Source: Amycolatopsis sp. GM8
GTDB lineage: Bacteria; Actinomycetota; Actinomycetes; Mycobacteriales; Pseudonocardiaceae
Direction of reading: 5' to 3'
NCBI RefSeq assembly: GCF_021653975.1
Contig: NZ_JAJKFK010000011.1
Span: 133,627 to 197,626, forward strand
Length of the DNA stretch: 64,000 nt
Part shown: positions 1 to 6,363 of the stretch, piece after piece
How the letters are laid out: every line of letters begins with the position of its first letter
Position numbering within the stretch: position 1 is the stretch's first letter
Made by a program: the position numbers and the translations under genes
The notes under the pieces: generated by a model
Seen by the model: the letters and a program-made list of their open reading frames with translations, nothing else
Database searches by the model: none
Told to the model about the DNA's origin: nothing

Positions 1-44
1 ACGGCCACCCCGACCTCGCCGCCCTGCTCAGAGGTCGTGCGTGA
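1..44 (+). CDS. 3' end of a gene entering from the left (partial)
   Basis: One plus-strand frame is open from the window edge and reads GHPDLAALLRGRA before a TGA at 42-44. Only 13 residues are visible, so no family can be assigned. The Ala/Leu/Arg-rich tail is typical of actinomycete protein C-termini. The assignment rests only on the open frame at the edge and could be chance. The following 55 bases up to the VOC stop codon show no feature. Confidence 0.3.
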   Translation, partial: GHPDLAALLRGRA

Positions 45-99
45 CCCGTCAGGACAGCTCGGTGAGGGCAGCCGGGACGCCGGCGCTCACGGAGTCTTG

Positions 100-468
100 T
101 CAGGCGCGGTCGTGGAGCGTGATCTGGTAGCCGTCGGGGTCGGCGAAGGTGAACGTCCGGCCGAAGGGGCCGTCGATCGGCGCGGAGACGATGGTGTGAC
201 CGTCGGCGACGAGAGCATCGTGAATGGTCTGGACGTCTGTGGCGTGGAGCCAGATCGCGGCGCCGATGCCCGGCTGGGCAACGGATGCGAGATCGGTGCC
301 GGGAACGATGTCGCGGAGTGCGAACGCGATCGGCTTCGTCTCGAAGACGACGGCGTGCGGCGGCCCGGCCTGCGAGCGCACGAGGCCGAGGTACTGCTCG
401 TAAAACGCCTGGGAAGCGTCGAGGTCGCGCGCTTGGAGCGAGATGAAGTCGGGGCCGATAGCGGGCAT
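100..468 (-). CDS. VOC (glyoxalase/bleomycin-resistance) family protein
   Basis: 122 residues forming a vicinal-oxygen-chelate fold: N-terminal beta strand DFISLQARDL, helix with QAFYEQYLGL, and C-terminal FTFADPDGYQITLHD, the usual closing strand of the family. Such proteins bind a metal or small hydrophobic ligand as lyases, dioxygenases or sequestration proteins. The substrate cannot be told from sequence. The gene is divergent from a MarR regulator across an intergenic region with two palindromes, so it is probably that regulator's target and may detoxify or sense an aromatic or electrophilic compound. Length is normal for a single-domain VOC protein. Confidence 0.85.
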   Translation of the reverse strand: MPAIGPDFISLQARDLDASQAFYEQYLGLVRSQAGPPHAVVFETKPIAFALRDIVPGTDLASVAQPGIGAAIWLHATDVQTIHDALVADGHTIVSAPIDGPFGRTFTFADPDGYQITLHDRA

Positions 469-484
469 GATGATGCTCCTTAGT

Positions 485-506
485 CCGTGTCAGGTTACTG
501 ACACGG
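485..506. promoter_or_regulatory. MarR-type operator 1 (palindrome)
   Basis: Perfect inverted repeat with 9-bp arms CCGTGTCAG and CTGACACGG around a 4-bp centre. It lies 17 bp upstream of the VOC start codon and 25 bp upstream of the MarR start. Arm length and A/T-containing centre fit a winged-helix MarR dimer site. Autoregulation plus control of the VOC gene is inferred. Confidence 0.75.
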
Positions 507-514
507 ATCAATGT

Positions 515-532
515 ATGTCAGAATACTGACAT
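515..532. promoter_or_regulatory. MarR-type operator 2, overlapping the regulator start codon
   Basis: Second copy of the same palindrome, arms ATGTCAG and CTGACAT around the centre aata, 28 bp centre-to-centre from operator 1. Its right arm includes the first two bases of the ATG of the MarR gene at 531. Occupancy would therefore block initiation or a leaderless start. The core TGTCAG-N4-CTGACA is shared by both copies. Confidence 0.75.
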
Positions 533-983
533 GAGTCAAGACGGTGTCGATCTGCAGACGTCACTGGGCTACCTGCTGAAAGAGGCGTCGAGTGCCCTCC
601 GCGCGGCCATGGAGGAGGTGTTGCGGCCGCTCGGGATGAGCGTGACGCACTACTCCTGCCTCGAACTGCTGGCTCAACGACCGGGCTTGTCGAACTCCGA
701 GCTCGCGCGGGGCGCGTTCGTGACACGGCAGTCGATGAACGTGTTGCTCCAGGCCCTGGAACGAGACGGCTACGTGACCAGGCCCGCGGAGGCACCCGTC
801 GGAAAGGTTCTTCCCACGCGGCTCACGCCTCGCGGACGACGGAGCCTGGAGAAAGCGAGCAAAGCAGTCCGGTCCGTCGAGGTCAGAATGCTGGCCGGGA
901 TGACGGAGACCGAGCAGTCAGACGCGTTCCGAATCCTGCGGAGCATGATCCATTCCCTGCGCGACGACAACGACGATACATAG
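531..983 (+). CDS. MarR family transcriptional regulator
   Basis: 150 residues with the MarR layout: N-terminal dimerisation helix, winged helix around residues 40-110 including LELLAQRPGLSNSELARGAFVTRQSMNVLLQALERDGYV, wing residues LTPRGRRSLEKA, and a C-terminal dimerisation helix. It is predicted to repress the divergent VOC gene and itself through the two palindromes at 485-532. No Shine-Dalgarno is visible before the ATG at 531, which sits inside operator 2, so the transcript may be leaderless. The inducer is unknown. Confidence 0.88.
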   Translation: MSQDGVDLQTSLGYLLKEASSALRAAMEEVLRPLGMSVTHYSCLELLAQRPGLSNSELARGAFVTRQSMNVLLQALERDGYVTRPAEAPVGKVLPTRLTPRGRRSLEKASKAVRSVEVRMLAGMTETEQSDAFRILRSMIHSLRDDNDDT

Positions 984-1088
984 CTCGTTCCCCGACTACG
1001 GATGTATCAGTTCGATGACGTGACGTAGCGGATCTCATCGTGATCACGACGAACAGGGTTAACCGATGATGTGACCTGGAGGTCGGGT

Positions 1089-1622
1089 GTGGCGACTGAA
1101 CTGAGGCCGGACATTCAAGCCGCGAGGGACAAGATGCAGGCGCGGCTCGGAGCCGGTCGTGAGCTGAAGAGACTCGTTGACTATCTGTGGGAGAACGAGA
1201 GCGTCCATCTTCTTGCTTCTGGCATCTACAGCCGGGGCACGGGACTCGTCGTTTTGACGGATCTTCGGCTGTTGTTCCTGAAGTACGGGTTGGTGAAGCA
1301 GACCGTAGACTTCCCGATTGTCAAGATCTCCTCTGTGCAGTGGTCGGGCGGAATCGGCGTCGGCTCGCTGACGGTCTACACATCTGGCAACAAGGCTGAG
1401 ATCAAGCAGATTAACAAGAAGGACGGGCAGCAGATCTCGGATCTGCTCCGGCGTCGTCTAGCCCGACGGGCAGGATCGGCTCCCACACATCCGGCATCGC
1501 CCCCGTTGGCTTCGAACGATCTGTACGAGCAGCTGCGCAAGCTGGGCGAGTTGCGCGACGCCGGCGTGCTCTCTCCTGAGGAGTTCGAAAGTAAGAAGCG
1601 GACGTTGATGGATCGGATCTAG
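1089..1622 (+). CDS. PH-domain protein with C-terminal SHOCT motif
   Basis: About 177 residues. Residues 30-120 (LLASGIYSRGTGLVVLTDLRLLFLKYG, then VDFPIVKISSVQW and GSLTVYTSGNKAEI) match the bacterial PH-like domain found in short actinobacterial proteins. The C-terminus (LYEQLRKLGELRDAGVLSPEEFESKKRTLMDRI, split here by its motif centre GVLSPEEF) is a SHOCT motif, a short oligomerisation helix pair. Function is unknown. GTG at 1089 is preferred over the in-frame GTG at 1071 because GGAGG lies at 1078-1082. The 3' end overlaps the convergent HAD gene by 4 bases. Confidence 0.8.
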   Translation: MATELRPDIQAARDKMQARLGAGRELKRLVDYLWENESVHLLASGIYSRGTGLVVLTDLRLLFLKYGLVKQTVDFPIVKISSVQWSGGIGVGSLTVYTSGNKAEIKQINKKDGQQISDLLRRRLARRAGSAPTHPASPPLASNDLYEQLRKLGELRDAGVLSPEEFESKKRTLMDRI

Positions 1623-2161
1623 CCATCGTGATCGAAACCGAGGACGGCGCGGCGTCCGCCCGACGTATCGTTTCTGCTGGCGGGCGGTAGCAACAGTGCC
1701 GGCATGCCGGCTCGGGCGGCTCCGCCGTCCGTGTCCGGGTTGTCGCCGACCATGAGAGTCGAGCCGGGGCTCGTACCCAGCGCGGCGCAGGCCAGCCGGA
1801 AGATCCTCGGATCGGGCTTCTCGAGGCCAACCTCGCACGAAAGGATCACGGCCGACACAGCACATCCCAGTCCGTGGTGCTCCAGCGTCGGCCGCAGGTC
1901 CCAGCCGGTGTTGCTCAGCAGCCCTATCGGTATCCGACGGCGGACGAGTTCGCCGAACACTTCGTGCGCATCCTCGTACGGAATCCAGGCTGCGGGCTCC
2001 CTCAACCGGGCATAGAGCGCGTCGACGAGAGGTTGGTCGATACCGGCGGACCTGAGCCACGCCGTCGTCGCTGCCCGGTGGCGACCGGGAGAAAGGTCGC
2101 GCCCGCCTTGTACCGCAAGCACTTTTCGGTCGTCTCGAGCTGCCCTGATCCGCATGACCAT
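1619..2161 (-). CDS. HAD-superfamily hydrolase, N-terminally truncated (probable gene remnant)
   Basis: 180 residues keep the cap and C-terminal HAD motifs: IPIGLLSNTGWDLRP (motif II), EVGLEKPDPRIFRLA (motif III Lys) and LMVGDNPDTDGGAARAG (motif IV acidic residues). The N-terminal DxDxT/V nucleophile motif is missing, and the frame upstream runs in 5 codons into the stop codon of the condensation-like gene at 2177. A HAD phosphatase without motif I should be catalytically dead. The break coincides with the left edge of the biosynthetic cluster, suggesting insertion or deletion at this point. It may be a pseudogene. Confidence 0.7.
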   Translation of the reverse strand: MVMRIRAARDDRKVLAVQGGRDLSPGRHRAATTAWLRSAGIDQPLVDALYARLREPAAWIPYEDAHEVFGELVRRRIPIGLLSNTGWDLRPTLEHHGLGCAVSAVILSCEVGLEKPDPRIFRLACAALGTSPGSTLMVGDNPDTDGGAARAGMPALLLPPASRNDTSGGRRAVLGFDHDG

Positions 2162-2176
2162 GTCGGCGATCTCGGC

Positions 2177-3448
2177 TCAGTGCTCCCCTCCGGACAGAAT
2201 GGAACGGACGTTGGCCATGAAGTCGTCGCGGATTGCGTCGATCAGGGATCGCATCTCGTGGGGGGCGCCCCAGGCGGTGTCGCAGATCAGGCGCATCAGG
2301 TAGCCGTCCGCGCCGAAGGACGAGACCTCGAGGTCCGCGCAGTCGCGGCGGGCGCCGGGGAGGAATTTGTCCGGGTACGTGCGCGGGTCCAGGCCGGTCA
2401 ACGCGTCCGGGAACATGTTGACGATCAACTGGCCTGCCCCGGCCACCCAGCCGGTGCCGGACGGCGCACCCGGCTCACACATCCGCCAGATGAACTCCCA
2501 CGGCGTGTGCTGGCGCGGCAGCACCTCCCGCCAGGCCGTCCGGGTGACGTCCAGCGCGCGGGTGAAACTGGCCAGCCCGGGGTCCCGCAAGCGAAGCGGC
2601 ACCACCGAGTTGAGCCAGCCGTAGACCGCGGCCGAGCGTGGCCGGCGCCCGGCCGTGAGGACCTTCAGGGTCAAGTCCTCTTCACCGCCCATGCGCGCGA
2701 GCGTCGCCGCCGTCGACGCCAATACGAGTGACAGTGGCGTGGCTCGTACGCTCTTGCACGCTTGCGCGACCTTATCCGCGGGGATCGGCATGTAGGCAGC
2801 CAGCAATGCTGTTCCCGGCTGACGCTGCCCGTCGGTTTCGTTGTAGGTCAACGGCATCCGTGGTGCCCGATGAGGTGACGTGCCGTCCAGGTGCCGCCGC
2901 CAGAACTCGGCCGCGGCGGAGGACGCACGGCGGTCGGCAGAGAATTCCGTTCGCTGCGTCGTGACCCAGTCCAGATAACCCCCACCGCCCCGGCCCGCGG
3001 GCGGGCGGATCCCGGTGCACAGTTCCGCGCGGAACTGCCCGAGCGTCAGTCGATCCGCGATCAAATGGTCGAACTGCACGAAAACCCGTACCGCCGTCCC
3101 GTGCTCGATCAGCAGGACCCGCCACAGCGGCCGGCCGTCCCGGGGCAGCACCGTCTCCTTGTGGCGGGCCACGACGTCGGCAATCTCCTCCGCATCGCTG
3201 ACGACGCACCGGGTCACCGGCAGCGGCACCTGGTCGGCGATCGTCACCCCGGACAGGGAAACCGACACGATGCGCAGGCTCGGTTCCTCGGCCACGATGC
3301 GCGTCAGGCGGGCGAGCACCTCGTCGGCGGTGACCCCGGCCGGCACCGTGAACTGCTCCGGGATCGCTTCGGGTTCACCGACCCTGTCCGGCACCCCCAG
3401 AAACGATTCTTGTTGCCACGACAACGGGATACGGGTCATGACCGGCAC
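2177..3448 (-). CDS. stand-alone condensation-domain-like protein 1
   Basis: 423 residues of the NRPS condensation/acyltransferase (CoA-dependent acyltransferase) fold as a single protein. The active-site region reads VFVQFDHLIADRLT near residues 123-136, that is D-H-L-I-A-D in place of HHxxxDG: the second His and final Asp are kept, the first His is Asp and Gly is Arg. The C-terminal half carries TPWEFIW and QLIVNMFPD. It is a diverged paralogue of the protein at 19925-21175. It may form an amide or ester bond with a carrier-bound acyl group. GTG at 3448 follows GAGAGGA by 8 nt. It is last of the three left-reading cluster genes, and its stop abuts the truncated HAD gene. Confidence 0.75.
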   Translation of the reverse strand: MPVMTRIPLSWQQESFLGVPDRVGEPEAIPEQFTVPAGVTADEVLARLTRIVAEEPSLRIVSVSLSGVTIADQVPLPVTRCVVSDAEEIADVVARHKETVLPRDGRPLWRVLLIEHGTAVRVFVQFDHLIADRLTLGQFRAELCTGIRPPAGRGGGGYLDWVTTQRTEFSADRRASSAAAEFWRRHLDGTSPHRAPRMPLTYNETDGQRQPGTALLAAYMPIPADKVAQACKSVRATPLSLVLASTAATLARMGGEEDLTLKVLTAGRRPRSAAVYGWLNSVVPLRLRDPGLASFTRALDVTRTAWREVLPRQHTPWEFIWRMCEPGAPSGTGWVAGAGQLIVNMFPDALTGLDPRTYPDKFLPGARRDCADLEVSSFGADGYLMRLICDTAWGAPHEMRSLIDAIRDDFMANVRSILSGGEH

Positions 3449-3515
3449 GACGAGTCCTCTCTGGAGCGACTGGGTTTCGTGCCTCAGTCTGAGCGGCCGC
3501 GCTGTCGTCGTCCTA

Positions 3516-4442
3516 TCACCGCGGCATCATCGGCCAGCCTTCGTCGTACGCGTCCAGGGCGGTGCGCACCACGGTGGAAAGCTGCTCAGGGCTGCCGTGC
3601 ACGTGCAGATCGGCCAGGCTCTGCCCGGGCGCGAGGAGATCGGTGAACCAATCCGTGGCGGGTGCTCCACCGGGCGTTCCCCATTCCCGGAACGCGTCGT
3701 CGTCACCGACGACGGTGAGGTCGCGCTTGAGGGTCAGCCCGACCGCCTTTGCCCGGTGGTACTTGTCGGTCCCCGCGGCGAGCCCGGCTTCCTGCAGCCG
3801 GGCAGAGACGTTGAACACGACCGCTGGTCCGTCGAGCACGTAGCTCACGTGCCAGATGTCGAAGGGCACGGCCATCGTCGTGCCGGCCGGACAGATCTGC
3901 ACGTACGCGAAGGCCTCACCGGAGCGGTTGCGCCCGGCCACGAGCATGGCGATCCGCCCGGACAGCACCTCGAAGATCTCCAGCTGGCCGGGCAGGTTCC
4001 AGTGGCCAGTGGAGCGGAAGGGCTCGCCCCCGGGGAGCACGCCCGGCTCGTACACCACCAGATCGGCCGTCAGCAGGCCCCGCGCCTCGTCGTCATTGCC
4101 GGCCACGACGAGGTCGCGGCTGGTCAGGCTCCGCGAAGGCAGGAACCGGCGGACAGCACGGTACAGCACTGGATCTTGGCCGGAGCGGTACAACTCGGAC
4201 GCGGCGTCCGGGTCGGCCAGGTAGCGAATCCCGGGGTCGACGTCGAGCAGATCGGACAATCGGCGTTCGGTCATGACGAGGTTGCGCCCGTCGAGGCTGA
4301 GTGAGCCGTCAGGCTCCAGCCGGACACCTGTGATGCCGAGTGGTAACGAAGGCCCGGTCTCGGCCTCCAGGCTGCCGAGAGCTTGAAGATGACGGATGAC
4401 GACGTCTCGTCCGATCGGATCGGCCGCGGCGGTCGAGCTCAA
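3516..4442 (-). CDS. cupin protein related to archaeal-type glucose-6-phosphate isomerase
   Basis: 308 residues. The central cupin (about residues 135-215) reads STGHWNLPGQLEIFEVLSG ... CPAGTTMAVPFDIWHVSYVLDGPAVVFNV, the arrangement of the GPI/AraD-type cupin: GHxH-Glu, then PGT-VP-H-N-PLVF. The first motif is GHWN, so the second metal-binding His is Asn; the Glu and the later His are present. N- and C-terminal extensions of about 130 and 90 residues are unassigned. Sugar isomerase, epimerase or small-molecule oxygenase roles are all possible. TTG start at 4442 has AAGGAGG 5 nt upstream. It lies 21 bp from the GT20 gene, so they are probably co-transcribed. Confidence 0.65.
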   Translation of the reverse strand: MSSTAAADPIGRDVVIRHLQALGSLEAETGPSLPLGITGVRLEPDGSLSLDGRNLVMTERRLSDLLDVDPGIRYLADPDAASELYRSGQDPVLYRAVRRFLPSRSLTSRDLVVAGNDDEARGLLTADLVVYEPGVLPGGEPFRSTGHWNLPGQLEIFEVLSGRIAMLVAGRNRSGEAFAYVQICPAGTTMAVPFDIWHVSYVLDGPAVVFNVSARLQEAGLAAGTDKYHRAKAVGLTLKRDLTVVGDDDAFREWGTPGGAPATDWFTDLLAPGQSLADLHVHGSPEQLSTVVRTALDAYDEGWPMMPR

Positions 4443-4463
4443 ATCTGCCTCCTTGTAACGGGT

Positions 4464-5864
4464 TCAGGCGCCGAGTAGCCGGGACAGCCACCCGGCCGGC
4501 CCGCGACCGGCCAAAGTGGACAAGACTGCGGCGCGCTGACGCGGCGCCGGTCCGGCGCCGTCGAGAGCCATCGCGGTGCGCAGTGCGTCCGCGGTGGCGA
4601 GGACGTCGTAGGGCTGCACACCGATGACGTACGGTGCGAGCTCCTCGTACGAGCCGGCGTTGACGGAGAGCACGCTGGGCGCGTCGGGTGCCAGGTACAG
4701 CGCTTCCTTCGACACCAGGTTCATGCCGTCGATGGTCGGGTTCACCAAGGTCGCCGAGGCGGACGACAGGGCGGCCACGGCACAGTTGCGGGTGCTCGCC
4801 GCGTCGGGGTATATCAGCGAGATGGCCGGACGATCAGGTGTGCCGTACTTGTTGTTCAGCTGCTCGACGATCGCCTCGCACTGCTGCCGATGAGCGTCGC
4901 TGCGCTCGGTGCCGCGGGTGGGCCGAGTGGCTACCGCGCAGAACCACCAATCCTTGGCGATGTCCGGTTGTTCCTCCAGCAGGGCGCCGTACGCGGCGAA
5001 CCCGCGGACCTGGTTCTTCCACAGGTCGAGCCGGTCGGCGCGGGCGAGCACCCGCCGGCCCGCCGCCAGTTCGCCGAGCCGGGTTTGCCAGTCCACGGTG
5101 CGCGGGTCGGTCCGCATCGCATCGAGCACTGACGTGTCCAAAGGGAACGGTGCCACGGTGACACGAGTGGTTCGCCCGTCCAGCCGCACTGTGTCCGCAT
5201 CGGTCCGGCAGCCGGGCAGATAGCGCTCGCAACACGCGATGAATGCCTGGGCCCAGCGGGAATCGTGGAAGCCGACGACGTCGCAGTGCAGCAGGCTGGT
5301 CAGGATCCGGTCGCGCAGCGCTGGCGGCAGGATGCCGAAGTAGGCCGGCTCGCACCAGGGCAGGCCGTGGAAGTACAGGATCCGGCCCTCGTGCCGCAGT
5401 CCCTCGCCGCGCAGCATTTCCGGTACCAGGAAAAGGTGATAGTCGTTGACCAGCAGCACGTCGTCCGGACCGGACGCGAGCGTGCGCAGGCGGTCGGCGT
5501 GTGCTCGGTTGACTTGTTCGTAGGCTCGGAACGCGCGCGCGAAACCGGCGTCGAAACTCGGTGTGGCCGAGGTGTCGAAAAGGTAGTGGAACAGCCACAA
5601 CATCAGTCGGACGCCGACCGTCAGGTAATGCTCCACAAGGACTTCGGGCCGTTCGAAGACCTGGTGGATGGTGATCCCGCCGGGCAGTCGTACCGGTTCG
5701 GCGGACCCGGCCGGCTCGTCCGGCGGCACGGTGCACACCCAATCGCCACCGTGCTCGGCCAGCAACCCGGCGAGCAGCGGCACCAAGCCACCGGGGGAGC
5801 GTGGTTCGAGTCCGACGCCGTCGCGCCATCGCGGGGCGCTGTTACTGGCGACGATCAGCCGCAT
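4464..5864 (-). CDS. GT20 glycosyltransferase (trehalose-6-phosphate synthase / VldE-like)
   Basis: 466 residues with the OtsA fold: N-terminal VASNSAP and SPGGLVPLL (donor loop), VLLVNDYHLFLVPEML near residues 152-167, LYFHGLPW near 183, then DVVGFHDSRWAQAF, and C-terminal TLVNPTIDGMNLVSKEAL with a Glu contacting the donor nucleotide sugar. The family normally joins UDP-, GDP- or ADP-glucose to glucose-6-phosphate; VldE of the validamycin pathway shows it can be recruited for a pseudo-glycosidic C-N bond. Presence in a peptide-type cluster, next to a GPI-like cupin, suggests a glycosylation or sugar-derived building block. ATG at 5864 follows GAGGAGA. First gene of the left-reading operon. 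Confidence 0.8.
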   Translation of the reverse strand: MRLIVASNSAPRWRDGVGLEPRSPGGLVPLLAGLLAEHGGDWVCTVPPDEPAGSAEPVRLPGGITIHQVFERPEVLVEHYLTVGVRLMLWLFHYLFDTSATPSFDAGFARAFRAYEQVNRAHADRLRTLASGPDDVLLVNDYHLFLVPEMLRGEGLRHEGRILYFHGLPWCEPAYFGILPPALRDRILTSLLHCDVVGFHDSRWAQAFIACCERYLPGCRTDADTVRLDGRTTRVTVAPFPLDTSVLDAMRTDPRTVDWQTRLGELAAGRRVLARADRLDLWKNQVRGFAAYGALLEEQPDIAKDWWFCAVATRPTRGTERSDAHRQQCEAIVEQLNNKYGTPDRPAISLIYPDAASTRNCAVAALSSASATLVNPTIDGMNLVSKEALYLAPDAPSVLSVNAGSYEELAPYVIGVQPYDVLATADALRTAMALDGAGPAPRQRAAVLSTLAGRGPAGWLSRLLGA

Positions 5865-6363
5865 CGGGTCTCCTCTCGTGAAGGTGAGCTTCGCGACTCA
5901 CGCCAGGGCGATATGTGCTTGCGCCGCACCGGTTTCCTCGGCGGCATCGCCTGAAACGAACGTTCTATTGGGAATCGTCACAAGGCGTGCTGCGGGTGTC
6001 AAGATCGATTTACGGCCGTCACCGCGTGTTGTGCGATTTGTTCACGAGAACGCAACACATCATTGAGGCACGACGGCGAAGAAACCATTATCAGGAATAG
6101 TCCGGGTAAGTCGCGGGGACGATTGGGCAATTGTCTTGTCCGATCGGGCACGCTAGCGTGTTCCCTGTGCTGCGGCGGATTTTGCGGCTGGACCGCTGGA
6201 TCGGACCAATCGGATTACGATTGCAAGTGCGCTTTTGCAGGTTCGGCGAGCACGTAGTTGCGTGGGTCACAAACAAGTGGTGGGCTGTGTCGTCCGTGCA
6301 CATGATCGAAAGGGTTCAGTCCGGTGGGGCACCGGCGTTAGCGTCCGATCGAGAGGGCTGGGT
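5865..6363. other. divergent intergenic region between GT20 and SARP genes
   Basis: About 500 bp of lower GC than its surroundings, with no ORF showing coding character. It must hold the promoters of the left-reading three-gene unit and of the SARP gene. A perfect 12-bp palindrome lies at 6149-6160 (listed separately). I found no copies of the GATAGCG-type heptamers seen at 9632-9730. Confidence 0.6.
6149..6160. promoter_or_regulatory. perfect 12-bp palindrome (candidate operator)
   Basis: CACGCTAGCGTG is fully self-complementary and lies about 200 bp upstream of the SARP start and 285 bp upstream of the GT20 start, in their shared promoter region. A TetR- or GntR-sized dimer could bind. No regulator other than the SARP is in the cluster, so the ligand would be encoded elsewhere. 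Chance occurrence is possible. Confidence 0.35.

Noticed and set aside
5800-5830. tRNA T-loop-like GGTTCGAGTCC
   Set aside because: It lies within the GT20 coding sequence; no acceptor stem, anticodon arm or matching 5' half is present.
6091-6303. 70-codon minus-strand frame in the GT20/SARP intergenic region
   Set aside because: Cys/Thr/Arg-rich product, no ribosome site, no family; the region is better explained as promoters.
5865-6363. Possible SARP heptamers upstream of the SARP gene
   Set aside because: No pair of GATAGCG-like heptamers with 11- or 22-bp spacing was found; isolated GATA occurrences are expected by chance.
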